This document shows positions 56,547-59,344 of a stretch of DNA of 64,000 bases, one piece after another. The DNA lies in assembly GCA_024036415.1 (NCBI GenBank), contig JAMWET010006593.1, positions 209,501 through 273,500 of the forward strand, given 5' to 3'. The notes beneath the pieces were generated by a model. It was given only the letters and a program-made list of their open reading frames with translations, ran no database searches and was not told where the DNA came from. This DNA comes from Prochilodus magdalenae (taxonomy: Eukaryota; Chordata; Actinopteri; Characiformes; Prochilodontidae). A program made the position numbers and the translations under genes. Positions within the stretch are counted from its first letter, which is position 1. Each line of letters opens with the position of its first letter.

Positions 56547-59176
56547 ATAATATATAAATAATAATATACAAAAACAAAATATCCAGTGTGAGTAAGCTGT
56601 TTAAGCATGGGTGTTAGTGTAAATGGGTAAATGTACCAGATAAGTAGATCAGTTATAGTTACATAATGCTTCTGGTAGTGTTGATGAACACTACCTATTG
56701 TTTATTCTGAATATGGAGAATTGAAAAACTAGGAGGGTGCTGACCAAGTTATTCGTATTCCTAAGTGTTGTTTTTAATAGTTGCTGAGATTTTTTCAATT
56801 GATATGTGTTCTGTTAGCAAGTTTATGAATTGATTAATGCAATTCTTCATTCATTAAAATAGTTTTCTTGGCGATGGTTAGCACCACCAACAGTGCTTTT
56901 ATTTCCTCCTTGTTTAAAGTAAACACCTAGCAGACCGAGTGATGGTGACAGGGAGGCAGGTTGATTCAACAGTGGAGCTAACTGATTTGTAGCACGCTGC
57001 CAGAAGTGTGGGATGGGTGTGCAGTATCATAGAGCGTGTATATAATTGTCTGGGGTGTTTACTGAACAGTGCAAACAAATTTCTGTGGGTGTTTCAAAGT
57101 GTTAAAGTTTTAGCACAGGAAATCTGCCAGTCATTTTGGTCAAAAATGTGCTTGATTGCTTGAGCAATATGTTTTCATAATTCAAGATATATTACAATTG
57201 CAATATGTAGCAACACAATCTTCCAAATCTTTATCCATGTGTATTAGGCCCATGCCACTCTGAACTGACACAGCTGCTTTACAAGTCAGGGTGGACAATA
57301 TGAGGCATTATTTTATCATATCATTACAGTTGTCATAGTACACCACATCTGTATGCATATTGTGGATACTGTCAGCACTTAAGACACATGATACTTGTAT
57401 GTTTCATTAAAAAGGTTTAAAGAGTTTAAAGTTTAACTGGGTTTATATAGGCACAACCCTTATGTGGATGACATGTGTTCTTAATATACAGATGTACCTT
57501 ACAGTTCTGTCCATAATCAGGGACTGCTGAGGTCCCTAAAGCTAGTCCTCCATGTTCTTGTGTTTCTCCAGCATGAACGTGACGCACTACAGAGAGCCTG
57601 GCTCACATGGAGAAAGAGGCGCATCAGGAATAGAATGGCTGCTGCCTACACCGCCAGCCTTAACAGGTCCCTGCTGTTAAAGGTGGCTTTTTCATCTTAC
57701 ACCATGACCCTGTCTAAACACTGAGGAAGCACTGATAGCTTTAGGTACATTAGCATATATGTACATAAACATACGCTGCTGTTAAGCATCAGTTTTAGGA
57801 GGGTTTCATTAGTCACCTCAAGCCCAAATGTTCTGAGCATTAATCAGGAGAAAGCTACAGCCAGTTTATAGTGAAAGTGGAGACCATGTTCATGGAAAAT
57901 TAAATAAAGGTGTAATACTGGAAAACAGACTAATAGAGATATCAGGGCAGATATTATATAAGCTTTTTTTTTGGATCGTGTCAGTCGTGGACTGTCACAT
58001 GGACTGACATCTCTCAAATTTCCTAAGATTAAGATGTCATAAAATAGTGCATCTTTCACTTGCATTCTTTAGTTCTCTTCGAATGCTCTTATAACATGCT
58101 CACATTCATCAGATTCATTTACCTGGGGAAGTGTTCCAAAGCACAACCCACAGTAGGATTTGTTTACCCGCAATTCTGCATGCAACTTCATATTTACACA
58201 TGAGAGTTGTCAAATTTGCAAAACCTTGCTGTGACTTTAGGGAACTTTAGATGTGCAGAGCTCTGGATTTGATCACAGCTGTAAACACACGTACGTTCAT
58301 ATACAAATGACACCATCTCAGTCCGCGCTTCCTGGAACTCCAGATTATGTCTGAGATGCAGTATTATAACTTATTATAATTTATATATCTGACTACTTGC
58401 TTTCAGCACAAATATCTGCTGCTGCTATACTGCATCAATTATTACTGCATTCTATTACTGGTACCTCAGTGACTGCTGTGTTTATATCAGCGGTAGAAAA
58501 AGTGCACAAACCATGTAGAGTTGAGTTGAAGTAGAGATATTTAAGGTAAATAACCATCCAAGCCAAAAAGAAGGACAGATACACCAACACACTACTTACA
58601 GTACCCTAACACATTACACTTACTGAGTTACTGTACACCAACACACTACTTACAGTACACTAACACATTACACCTACTGAGTTACTGTACACCAACACAC
58701 TACTTACAGTACACTAACACATTACACTTACTGAGTTACTGTACATCAGTGGTTCATAATATGCTATCTGCTAATATGCCAATGTGTTACATCCTTCATA
58801 CACAGATTTACATGTTGTCTGTATGGGACACGGGTACTGTATCTGTCCTGTATCCCATGATGTAGTTGTTGTAAGTCTTTGCACCATGTTCCATGAACCT
58901 GAAATTCTAAAATGAGAGAAAAGCAAGTGAAACAGCTATATAGCCTCAACAATGAGATGTTAATTACTATGCTGAATTCATCATATTTCAAAAGCAGTGA
59001 TACTGAGGTAAACATGTTGACCACTTTAAATATAGATCACCACTTTCATCAGGACTGATTTAATGATGCCTGTTCTCACTGTGTTTGACTGCCAGGCTTT
59101 TCGTTTGTGGTGGCAGCGGGCCCTGGTCCTTGGCTTCCTGCCTAGTAGAGCTCCATCTCGCTCCTACTCCCTGTGA
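5401..59176 (+). CDS. Large Trp-repeat (SFI1-like, centrin-binding-repeat) protein, 26 coding exons
   Basis: Exons: 5401-6561, 6647-6702, 14469-14685, 20076-20266, 25313-25492, 25648-25745, 25992-26166, 30203-30396, 30563-30707, 31874-32075, 34609-34778, 36428-36509, 38477-38683, 40719-40862, 43477-43622, 44335-44543, 46800-46944, 48096-48560, 48719-48992, 49679-49796, 53293-53437, 54576-54769, 54914-55023, 56053-56176, 57572-57682, 59096-59176. Exon names in this annotation count the partly untranslated exon 5223-6561 as exon 2. All phases chain; the total is 5344 nt, one base over a multiple of three because of a frameshift in exon 23; corrected length about 1780 residues. Residues 1-about 400 are Ser/Gln/His-rich and probably disordered. 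The rest is tandem helical repeats with F/L-x2-W-R/K cores ([26 protein letters not shown]), broken by a low-Trp linker at about 850-957. In SFI1, POC5 and similar proteins such repeats bind centrins at centrosomes or basal bodies; that role here is inference. Human C1orf167 is a possible orthologue. Confidence 0.85.
6647..6702 (+). CDS. Large gene exon 3
   Basis: Small exon (56 nt) between acceptor gtttgagcag and donor AAAG|gtaaag. It reads [18 protein letters not shown] and leaves AG to be completed by the first base of exon 4. The intron upstream is only 85 nt. Confidence 0.75.
6990..7760 (+). mobile_element. Decayed Tc1-like transposon
   Basis: A broken transposase can be followed along the + strand. 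LHERIAKQF near 7060 matches a Tc1 helix-turn-helix. The strip ATCTTTCAGCAAGACAAT.. at 7611 parallels the FQQDNARPH catalytic strip in the element at 41977, and [15 protein letters not shown] at about 7704 parallels [11 protein letters not shown]. Several frameshifts and stops make it inactive. Ends were not found. Confidence 0.65.
7776..7860. repeat. Family D Tc1 relic, terminal fragment
   Basis: Contains agactgatgtggacaatatt, a pattern recurring at 11718, 26285 and 37772, and the tail ccttctgggtgcaatt found at 27115. A short end fragment of the same decayed Tc1 family. Confidence 0.5.
7861..7941. repeat. 27-bp tandem repeat, three copies
   Basis: The unit begins tctactttctgataatgggt and recurs three times head to tail with almost no divergence. 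Because 27 is divisible by three, the + strand reads IIIYFLIMG three times, which is not a gene. It sits just left of the foldback element. Confidence 0.85.
7998..8280. mobile_element. Foldback/MITE element with about 115-bp inverted arms
   Basis: The left arm starts TGGTATGCCATCCAACACTG and runs to about 8112. The right arm, 8165-8280, is its inverted complement, ending GTTGGTTGGCATACCA, with perhaps 85% match by eye and a loop of about 50 nt. No coding capacity. The arms fill nearly the whole element, as in foldback MITEs. Confidence 0.8.
8330..8640 (-). mobile_element. Decayed Tc1-like N-terminal fragment
   Basis: The minus strand reads [18 protein letters not shown] and then [14 protein letters not shown], which resembles the Tc1 transposase linker (RKTSxDLQ..W..AGV..SASTV). 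No catalytic part follows. Confidence 0.55.
8763..9324 (-). mobile_element. Solo LTR-like repeat, family A, copy 1
   Basis: About 90% identical by eye to 53629-54172. On the minus strand it starts TGTCACGCCTCC, has an upstream TATTTAAG-type box and ends near a GTAATAAACCATTCC poly(A)-like motif and GTCTTG. I found no convincing target duplication here, unlike copy 2. No internal retroelement genes flank it. Confidence 0.65.
11600..11790 (-). repeat. Family D Tc1 relic, terminal fragment
   Basis: Shares gttgcacccagaaggaagtg, gataaaggtta and agactgatatgg with 37685-37790. It is the 3' end of the same decayed transposon, with no coding sequence left. Confidence 0.5.
11990..12360 (+). mobile_element. 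Decayed Tc1-like transposase fragment
   Basis: The + strand reads [19 protein letters not shown] near 12108, the motif typical of the central part of Tc1-like transposases, but with frameshifts on both sides. The block ends near a cgtctgaacactttttatg terminal-type sequence. Confidence 0.5.
12597..12800 (+). repeat. Solo LTR fragment, family A
   Basis: Begins TGTCACGCCTCTGGG, like the 5' end of family A LTRs read on their own strand and the partial copy at 45411. It carries the following tgacatcacactcac block. It stops where the Tc1 fragment at about 12808 begins. Confidence 0.5.
12808..13398 (-). mobile_element. Tc1-like transposon, N-terminal half plus 5' inverted repeat
   Basis: The minus strand carries an open frame of 109 codons. 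It contains [20 protein letters not shown], a Tc1 paired-type helix-turn-helix, then [13 protein letters not shown] and a second DNA-binding subdomain. The element end at 13398 (..ggaatccggtttg then TA) and about 210 bp of inverted repeat match the right end of 41977-42843, so both are one family. The catalytic half is missing; the element breaks off at about 12808. Confidence 0.8.
13690..14045 (+). mobile_element. Decayed Tc1/mariner relic (family D)
   Basis: Matches 32765-32960: the block gacctggtgtc, ctccacccctac and tctgcaggaactgtgt, then cctctacaactccatggcgt. In frame pieces read LQEL..W and then LYNSMA, the C-terminal end of Tc1 transposases. Broken by frameshifts. Confidence 0.55.
14171..14330. 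repeat. Fragment of dispersed repeat family F
   Basis: Shares ccattaggtataaa, taccagctccactcaccata, gtagttctac and cagtccatctg with 54237-54340. Only the first part of the family is present. It lies about 140 nt before exon 4. Confidence 0.55.
14469..14685 (+). CDS. Large gene exon 4, first repeat block
   Basis: Acceptor catgcag, donor AAG|gtgtgg. It encodes [18 protein letters not shown], a textbook Trp repeat, followed by long Arg/Gln/Leu-rich helix and AQAFQK, which continues into W at the start of exon 5. Confidence 0.9.
15106..15947. repeat. About 40-bp A-rich minisatellite, interrupted
   Basis: Irregular tandem copies of a unit of the kind aaaacatgatttaaaagatg followed by taggggaaagaaatagaatt, roughly 15 copies with many small changes. 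A MITE (15286-15535) is inserted inside the array and splits it in two. Confidence 0.8.
15286..15535. mobile_element. MITE family C, copy 1
   Basis: Terminal inverted repeats CGTCGCTGTCCAAAGAAAAA and its complement at 15511-15535. The interior matches 22562-22812 (gaccaacagaaa.. , gtctggttccattgactt). About 250 bp, non-coding, sitting in the minisatellite. Confidence 0.8.
15955..16345 (-). repeat. Dispersed repeat family G, fragment
   Basis: Shares atgctggtcctg, ttatagaccagta, aagaatggg and attctgaatca followed by ctgaagctgtttga with 21175-21345. The class is uncertain; no coding sequence is readable. Confidence 0.55.
16851..17036 (+). mobile_element. tRNA-derived SINE, copy 1
   Basis: A box-like GTGGCGCAGCGGATAACACC and B box-like GGTTTGATTCC make a tRNA-like head. 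The tail ctctggataagcgcattc and then agctaaatgccgtaa is shared with copies at 26442 and 62566. Non-autonomous; presumably mobilised by a partner LINE. Confidence 0.8.
17448..17939 (+). mobile_element. Solo LTR, family B, copy 1
   Basis: 492 bp flanked by a perfect 5-bp duplication ACCAG (17443-17447 and 17940-17944). The start (CAGTTACATCT) is a mutated form of TGTCACATCT seen in copy 2 at 41419, and the end is CTGTTACA. It contains CTGTCTGT runs, a TATTAAGAC box and CAATAAAACC as poly(A)-like signal. No gag/pol sequence flanks it. Confidence 0.8.
18062..18361 (-). mobile_element. Short Tc1-derived element, copy 1 (internally deleted)
   Basis: Ends CAGGAGTTGGACAATGAAAC and complement, flanked by TA on both sides. 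At 300 bp it lacks about 230 bp of the 530-bp copies, including the transposase remnant. Same orientation as the copy at 52535. Confidence 0.85.
18524..18795. mobile_element. Tc1-type MITE with ATGCAAAAGTT ends
   Basis: About 272 bp between TA dinucleotides. The left end is cagtgttatgcaaaagttgg and the right end is its imperfect complement, caaacttttgcatatgactg. Non-coding. A right-end relative occurs at 340-373. Confidence 0.7.
19080..19430 (-). mobile_element. Decayed Tc1-like N-terminal fragment
   Basis: The minus strand reads [17 protein letters not shown] and [17 protein letters not shown], a Tc1 helix-turn-helix, with frames broken afterwards. The block at 46250-46400 on the + strand is the same family ([18 protein letters not shown]). 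Confidence 0.6.
19430..20075 (+). other. End of intron 4, nothing recognised
   Basis: AT-rich DNA with no repeat or exon that I can name, ending in acceptor ttgtttcag. Confidence 0.45.
20076..20266 (+). CDS. Large gene exon 5
   Basis: Starts [13 protein letters not shown], completing the repeat begun in exon 4. It then has [19 protein letters not shown], another Trp repeat. Donor ACCA|gtaaga, phase 2. Confidence 0.88.
20712..20768. repeat. GCAAG pentanucleotide run
   Basis: Consecutive gcaag/gtaag/gcaaa units, directly followed by the family G repeat, whose start (ttgtatagcacctttcatac) it abuts. Confidence 0.8.
20770..21345 (-). repeat. Dispersed repeat family G
   Basis: Longer copy of the family at 15955. 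Opens with a tatagcacctttcatacacaa block and caaagtgctttac, and closes with gaatcagctgaagatgtttg. No open frame survives; class not determined. Confidence 0.55.
22562..22812. mobile_element. MITE family C, copy 2
   Basis: Inverted ends TCGTTGCTGTCCAATAAAAA and GTTTTTCTTTGGACAGCGAC. The interior is co-linear with copy 1 at 15286. Flanked by TATA-rich DNA. Confidence 0.8.
23812..24906. repeat. TG-rich microsatellite array, about 1.1 kb
   Basis: Degenerate (TG)n with many TATG, CG and TTTG interruptions, plus a repeated longer motif tatgtggttgagtgtatgtg near the left end. The right end is a pure (TG) run. Long frames on either strand (CVCV.. or HTHT..) are by-products of the repeat, not genes. 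Confidence 0.95.
25313..25492 (+). CDS. Large gene exon 6
   Basis: Acceptor gtcctctcag, donor ACAG|gtacaa. It encodes [18 protein letters not shown] and then [17 protein letters not shown], two Trp repeats. In frame with exon 5 (CA|T gives His). Confidence 0.9.
25648..25745 (+). CDS. Large gene exon 7 (GC donor)
   Basis: Acceptor ccttactcag; the alternative AG five bases downstream breaks the frame. Encodes [18 protein letters not shown]. The donor is TCAG|gcaagt, a GC donor otherwise matching consensus. Phase 1. Confidence 0.85.
25992..26166 (+). CDS. Large gene exon 8
   Basis: Acceptor ggctttgcag, donor CAAG|gtaagt. Encodes [19 protein letters not shown] and later [15 protein letters not shown], two Trp repeats. 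Confidence 0.9.
26275..27140 (-). mobile_element. Family D Tc1 relic interrupted by a SINE
   Basis: 26275-26441 and 26659-27140 together match 37770-38160 in order (gagctacac.., ctcggcatggagtt.., gttcctgcagatttta.., ggggtggaggt..). The SINE at 26442-26658 splits it. Minus-strand transposase is unreadable because of frameshifts. Confidence 0.65.
26442..26658 (+). mobile_element. tRNA-derived SINE, copy 2
   Basis: The clearest copy: TTGGTGTAGCTCAGTGGATA as tRNA-like 5' half and A box, GGTTTAAATCCCGG as B box, and tail gtcgctctggataagagcgt. An AAATAT stretch lies on both sides and may be the target duplication. Confidence 0.85.
27190..27720. repeat. Probable decayed transposon end region
   Basis: Includes a tatgcaaatgtttctatga-type start and a stretch of the kind found upstream of decayed Tc1 copies (gtattcagtatttagtgttg). 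I could not read a transposase or define ends. Low support. Confidence 0.3.
27935..28235 (-). mobile_element. SINE-like repeat, reverse copy
   Basis: Reverse-oriented relative of the block at 43991-44225: contains the complement of an agacatgcag-type motif, cattctcacactctcac and the head region ending cagcaccacccactgcatcg. No coding sequence. Confidence 0.5.
28236..28896 (+). other. Intron 8, nothing recognised
   Basis: AT-rich intron without a feature I can name, before the Tc1-derived element. Confidence 0.4.
28897..29428 (+). mobile_element. Short Tc1-derived element, copy 2
   Basis: 532 bp, ends CAGGGGTTGGACAA and complement, TA on both sides. On the + strand it keeps a transposase head: [20 protein letters not shown] then [15 protein letters not shown], a Tc1 helix-turn-helix. 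The catalytic domain is absent, so it depends on a partner in trans. Confidence 0.88.
29450..29935. repeat. Probable Tc1-type element relic
   Basis: Left end tacactaccagtcaaacgtt and right end gtgtatccagactttttta followed by ttggggctgtata are typical Tc1-like termini but imperfectly paired. The interior has no readable frame. Confidence 0.45.
30203..30396 (+). CDS. Large gene exon 9
   Basis: Acceptor tgtatttcag, donor GCAG|gtctga. Encodes [20 protein letters not shown] and [19 protein letters not shown], two strong Trp repeats. Confidence 0.9.
30563..30707 (+). CDS. Large gene exon 10
   Basis: Acceptor tgaatgcag, donor CCAG|gtagga. After a Thr/Val linker it encodes [20 protein letters not shown], one Trp repeat. 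The upstream intron is 166 nt. Confidence 0.88.
30985..31165 (+). mobile_element. SINE-like repeat
   Basis: gggcagttgtgggatagagg then ttagggaagtcttgtgaccg resembles the tRNA-like head of a common fish SINE, followed by the conserved body gtgcctttgagcaaggcatc and taacccccaactgc. Short and decayed. Confidence 0.55.
31595..31873 (+). repeat. TC microsatellite forming the exon 11 polypyrimidine tract
   Basis: About 270 nt of (TC)n with TG and CG interruptions runs straight into the acceptor ctctcccctcag. There is no other pyrimidine tract before exon 11. Confidence 0.95.
31874..32075 (+). CDS. Large gene exon 11
   Basis: Acceptor directly after the TC array; donor GCAG|gtataa. Opens [20 protein letters not shown], closing repeat block 1, then turns into a Ser/Asp/His-rich linker ([16 protein letters not shown]). 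Confidence 0.88.
32370..33010 (+). mobile_element. Decayed Tc1/mariner relic (family D), best copy
   Basis: Gives the family's identity. Near 32712 the + strand reads [11 protein letters not shown] then VWRPC, the start of a Tc1 DDE domain. Near 32855 another frame reads [19 protein letters not shown], then SMP, its C-terminal end. Frameshifts and stops throughout. Confidence 0.7.
33098..34015 (-). mobile_element. L2-type LINE, 5'-truncated 3' end
   Basis: On the minus strand an open frame encodes the C-terminal part of a non-LTR reverse transcriptase polyprotein: [40 protein letters not shown] and [20 protein letters not shown], typical of fish L2/CR1-group LINEs. The coding part ends LLNS at 33586. 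About 450 nt of 3'UTR follow, closing in a 7-bp microsatellite at 33102-33143. The 5' end lies near the poly-T/A tract at about 34005. Confidence 0.8.
33102..33143. repeat. ATTCAAT 7-bp microsatellite (LINE tail)
   Basis: Five to six head-to-tail ATTCAAT units. On the LINE strand they form its 3' terminus, as in L2-clade elements that end in short tandem repeats rather than poly(A). Confidence 0.85.
34016..34608 (+). other. End of intron 11, nothing recognised
   Basis: AT-rich intron with no feature I can name, ending in acceptor atattttag. Confidence 0.4.
34609..34778 (+). CDS. Large gene exon 12, linker
   Basis: Acceptor atattttag, donor ACCG|gtgagt. In the frame set by exon 11 it reads [19 protein letters not shown] and on without a stop, with no Trp. 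A second frame is also open, but it runs into a stop in exon 13. Confidence 0.75.
34779..36427 (+). other. Intron 12, nothing recognised
   Basis: 1.6 kb of AT-rich intron. A frame of 105 codons at 35098-35415 has no recognisable domain and I do not call it. Confidence 0.4.
36428..36509 (+). CDS. Large gene exon 13, linker
   Basis: Acceptor tctttacag, donor GAG|gtaagc. Encodes [20 protein letters not shown], acidic then His/Cys-rich, the last part of the linker. Confidence 0.8.
36781..37313 (+). mobile_element. Short Tc1-derived element, copy 3
   Basis: 533 bp, same ends and orientation as copy 2, with TA on both sides. The transposase head is again present ([20 protein letters not shown]) with the catalytic part missing. 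Very similar to copy 2, so both are probably young. Confidence 0.88.
37675..38155 (-). mobile_element. Family D Tc1 relic
   Basis: Co-linear with 26275-27140 and 11600-11790. The minus strand reads [15 protein letters not shown] pieces and [14 protein letters not shown], degraded Tc1 C-terminal sequence. Confidence 0.6.
38210..38433 (-). other. Unassigned minus-strand open frame with poly(A) signal
   Basis: On the minus strand 60 codons are open from 38433 to a TGA at 38251-38253, preceded by cctaacag. The protein is even and polar-hydrophobic ([20 protein letters not shown], then [15 protein letters not shown] at its end), with codon use unlike the surrounding AT-rich DNA. AATAAA on the same strand (38210-38215) follows the stop by about 36 nt. 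It could be the end of an exon, a retrocopy or an unknown repeat. I do not recognise the protein. Confidence 0.3.
38477..38683 (+). CDS. Large gene exon 14, start of repeat block 2
   Basis: Acceptor tccctgtag, donor CAGG|gtaagg. Encodes [19 protein letters not shown] and [17 protein letters not shown], two Trp repeats. Confidence 0.9.
39065..40043. repeat. TTGG/TAGG tetranucleotide array, about 1 kb
   Basis: Mixed GGTT, GGTA and CTTG units. A non-repeat segment attaagagcccatg occurs at 39037-39050 and again at 39227-39240, exactly 190 bp apart, so part of the array grew by segmental duplication. The 373-codon minus frame (PTNQPTYL repeats) is a by-product. Confidence 0.95.
40719..40862 (+). 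CDS. Large gene exon 15
   Basis: Acceptor tttgaacag, donor ACAG|gtgaaa. Encodes [20 protein letters not shown] and [11 protein letters not shown], two Trp repeats. 48 codons, phase 0 on both sides. Confidence 0.9.
40863..41418 (+). other. Intron 15, first part
   Basis: AT-rich. From 41300 it has a partial element end (cagttacatgaaaaagtttg) related to the MITE at 18524; nothing else recognised. Confidence 0.4.
41419..41824 (+). mobile_element. Solo LTR, family B, copy 2
   Basis: 406 bp from TGTCACATCT to GTGTTACA with a perfect 5-bp duplication AATAT at 41414-41418 and 41825-41829. Shorter than copy 1, with the same order of blocks (ttgctccgccctggctccac, taattaggacttgtattaag, ttaaaaccactatgcac). 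Confidence 0.85.
41977..42843 (+). mobile_element. Tc1-like IR/DR transposon, internally deleted
   Basis: 867 bp between TA dinucleotides. The inverted repeats are about 210 bp (41977-42187 and 42633-42843), each with an outer and inner copy of a CCAAAAAAGTTGGGAC-type direct repeat, the IR/DR layout of Sleeping Beauty-type elements. The remaining 445 bp encode only the C-terminal part of the transposase ([16 protein letters not shown], second catalytic Asp; [13 protein letters not shown], catalytic Glu). The DNA-binding half and first Asp are deleted, so it is non-autonomous. Confidence 0.9.
42844..43476 (+). other. Intron 15, last part, nothing recognised
   Basis: AT-rich with a poly-T run at about 42860. 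Ends in acceptor ttgctgcag. Confidence 0.4.
43477..43622 (+). CDS. Large gene exon 16
   Basis: Acceptor ttgctgcag, donor TGAA|gtaagc. Encodes [20 protein letters not shown] then [10 protein letters not shown], a Trp repeat. Phase 2 at the end. Confidence 0.88.
43991..44225 (+). mobile_element. SINE-like repeat
   Basis: gcctcacagtaagaacggcc and a ggtttgacacccagcc B box-like head, then the common body gtatgttctccctgtgtcaa, gtccaaagacatgcagtcag and gatgctaattttgcccctag. A decayed copy of a widespread fish SINE-type repeat. Confidence 0.65.
44335..44543 (+). CDS. Large gene exon 17
   Basis: Acceptor gtcctccag, donor CAGA|gtgagt. Encodes [26 protein letters not shown] and [11 protein letters not shown], three Trp repeats. 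Confidence 0.9.
45411..45675 (+). repeat. Solo LTR fragment, family A
   Basis: Begins TGTCACGCCTCCGGGTCTC and follows family A (ctccacttcccagaggg.., gatgacgtcac.., attctgagcg..) until about 45675, where homology fades. Oriented opposite to the copies at 8763 and 53629. Confidence 0.6.
46160..46480 (+). mobile_element. Decayed Tc1-like N-terminal fragment
   Basis: Reads [19 protein letters not shown], homologous to the minus-strand relic at 19080-19430. No catalytic part. Confidence 0.5.
46800..46944 (+). CDS. Large gene exon 18
   Basis: Acceptor gtgatccag (using the AG four bases downstream gives a stop), donor ACAG|gtctgt. Encodes [19 protein letters not shown], one Trp repeat. Confidence 0.85.
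47400..47900 (+). mobile_element. Decayed Tc1-like relic
   Basis: The + strand has ccagcaggataatgacccaa, which reads as the QDNDPK strip of a Tc1 catalytic domain, and an aacattggcctgccag block downstream. Frames are broken. Confidence 0.55.
48096..48560 (+). CDS. Large gene exon 19, densest repeat exon
   Basis: 465 nt, acceptor tctctacag, donor GGAG|gtagta. It encodes at least six Trp repeats: [53 protein letters not shown] and [11 protein letters not shown], spaced 20-31 residues apart. Confidence 0.92.
48719..48992 (+). CDS. Large gene exon 20
   Basis: Acceptor tttcctag, donor AAAG|gttaca (a weaker donor). Encodes [30 protein letters not shown] and [12 protein letters not shown], three Trp repeats. 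Confidence 0.88.
48993..49678 (+). other. Intron 20, nothing recognised
   Basis: No repeat or exon identified. Confidence 0.4.
49679..49796 (+). CDS. Large gene exon 21
   Basis: Acceptor tttgcag, donor AAAG|gtaaag. Begins [20 protein letters not shown] and ends [10 protein letters not shown]. Phase 1. Confidence 0.88.
49797..51249 (+). other. Intron 21, first part
   Basis: Mostly unassigned. The block around 50440-50640 (gctagcagggaacattcctag..) resembles 59760-59930 and may be an old dispersed repeat; otherwise nothing recognised. Confidence 0.4.
51250..51440. mobile_element. Short MITE with GGTGTCCAATCTTAT ends
   Basis: About 190 bp: left end gggtgtccaatcttattcac, right end cacataagattggacacccg, its inverted complement, with further inner pairing of gctgcaggtttt and aaaacctgcagc. 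Non-coding. Confidence 0.75.
51591..53152. mobile_element. MITE-like element split by a Tc1-derived element
   Basis: Left end agtggtggaggaagtactca, right end attactgtccaccact. Without the insertion at 52535-53063 it is about 1.03 kb. It contains many agtaaaagtactgaagtatt-type blocks and no coding sequence. Confidence 0.7.
52535..53063 (-). mobile_element. Short Tc1-derived element, copy 4 (nested)
   Basis: 529 bp, ends CAGGGGTTGGACAATGAAAC and complement, TA on both sides, opposite orientation to copies 2 and 3. The transposase head lies on the minus strand. Inserted inside the MITE at 51591-53152. Confidence 0.88.
53293..53437 (+). CDS. Large gene exon 22
   Basis: Acceptor ctgttttag, donor ACAG|gtatgc. 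Encodes [13 protein letters not shown] and [15 protein letters not shown], two Trp repeats. Confidence 0.88.
53629..54172 (-). mobile_element. Solo LTR, family A, copy 2
   Basis: 544 bp; on the minus strand it runs TGTCACGTCTCC..TTCTAACA (TG..CA). A perfect 5-bp duplication TGCAG flanks it at 53624-53628 and 54173-54177. Contains a TATTTAAGCC box and GTAATAAGCC as poly(A)-like signal. No internal retroelement genes remain. Confidence 0.85.
54210..54550 (+). repeat. Dispersed repeat family F, abutting exon 23
   Basis: Starts near gaaacgcccactgggcactt and ends with cactgctggactaagaataa about 25 nt before the exon 23 acceptor. Includes tgtagttctacaattacaca and gcactgcagtgacactgacg. The fragment at 14171-14330 is the same family. 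Class not determined. Confidence 0.65.
54576..54769 (+). CDS. Large gene exon 23, with apparent one-base frameshift
   Basis: Acceptor cttgatgaag. The incoming frame reads [15 protein letters not shown] and then [13 protein letters not shown] to 54705. From about 54701 the repeat protein continues only in another frame ([20 protein letters not shown]), and the exon ends AAG|gtacca in phase 0, as exon 24 needs. One extra A in the run at 54701-54704 explains it. Alternatively the donor is AAAAG|gttggt at 54705, also phase 0, dropping 64 nt and giving a protein of about 1759 residues. Confidence 0.7.
54914..55023 (+). CDS. Large gene exon 24
   Basis: Acceptor cccaacag, donor GGAG|gtaggc. Encodes [20 protein letters not shown], one Trp repeat, then LLQARW. 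Confidence 0.9.
55024..56052 (+). other. Intron 24, nothing recognised
   Basis: AT-rich, with no repeat or exon identified. Confidence 0.4.
56053..56176 (+). CDS. Large gene exon 25
   Basis: Acceptor actgtgacag, donor AAAA|gtgact. Encodes [20 protein letters not shown] and [12 protein letters not shown], two Trp repeats. Confidence 0.9.
56463..56538. repeat. TA dinucleotide run
   Basis: Pure (TA)n of about 76 nt, preceded by TTTA tetranucleotides at 56386-56412. The isoleucine/tyrosine frame is a by-product. Confidence 0.95.
56580..57571 (+). other. Intron 25, nothing recognised
   Basis: AT-rich intron without recognisable features, ending in acceptor tttctccag. Confidence 0.4.
57572..57682 (+). 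CDS. Large gene exon 26
   Basis: Acceptor tttctccag, donor AAAG|gtggct. Encodes [20 protein letters not shown], one Trp repeat, then LNRSLLLK leading into exon 27. 37 codons, phase 0. Confidence 0.9.
57683..58490 (+). other. Intron 26, nothing recognised
   Basis: AT-rich; no repeat or exon identified before the repeat at 58491. Confidence 0.4.
58491..58770. repeat. MITE end with 54-bp tandem repeat
   Basis: Begins like the left part of 51591 (accatgtagagttgagttga..), then has about three copies of a 54-bp unit at 58581-58745 (acaccaacacactacttaca.. tactgagttactgt). The unit resembles that element's right end (attacatttactgtattact). Confidence 0.7.
59096..59176 (+). CDS. Large gene last exon
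   Basis: Acceptor tgactgccag. Encodes [18 protein letters not shown], the final Trp repeat, then a Ser-rich tail ending SYSL and TGA. Confidence 0.9.
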   Translation, partial: AFRLWWQRALVLGFLPSRAPSRSYSL

Positions 59177-59334
59177 CTGACCTCCGGAGTGAAAGAGTGT
59201 GGCAGGACATTCTGGCCCACGGTTAACTTGACACCACCATTAAACCTTGTGGAAGGTACAGAGTCGTTTAAACCTTAACCCCTAGTGTAAATGCTAGTGA
59301 TGCAGCTGAGCCATCCTGCAAACTCTACCCTTTA

Positions 59335-59340
59335 AATAAA
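59335..59340 (+). promoter_or_regulatory. Poly(A) signal of the large gene
   Basis: AATAAA about 160 nt after the stop codon at 59176; the first canonical hexamer downstream. Confidence 0.6.
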
Positions 59341-59344
59341 ACAA

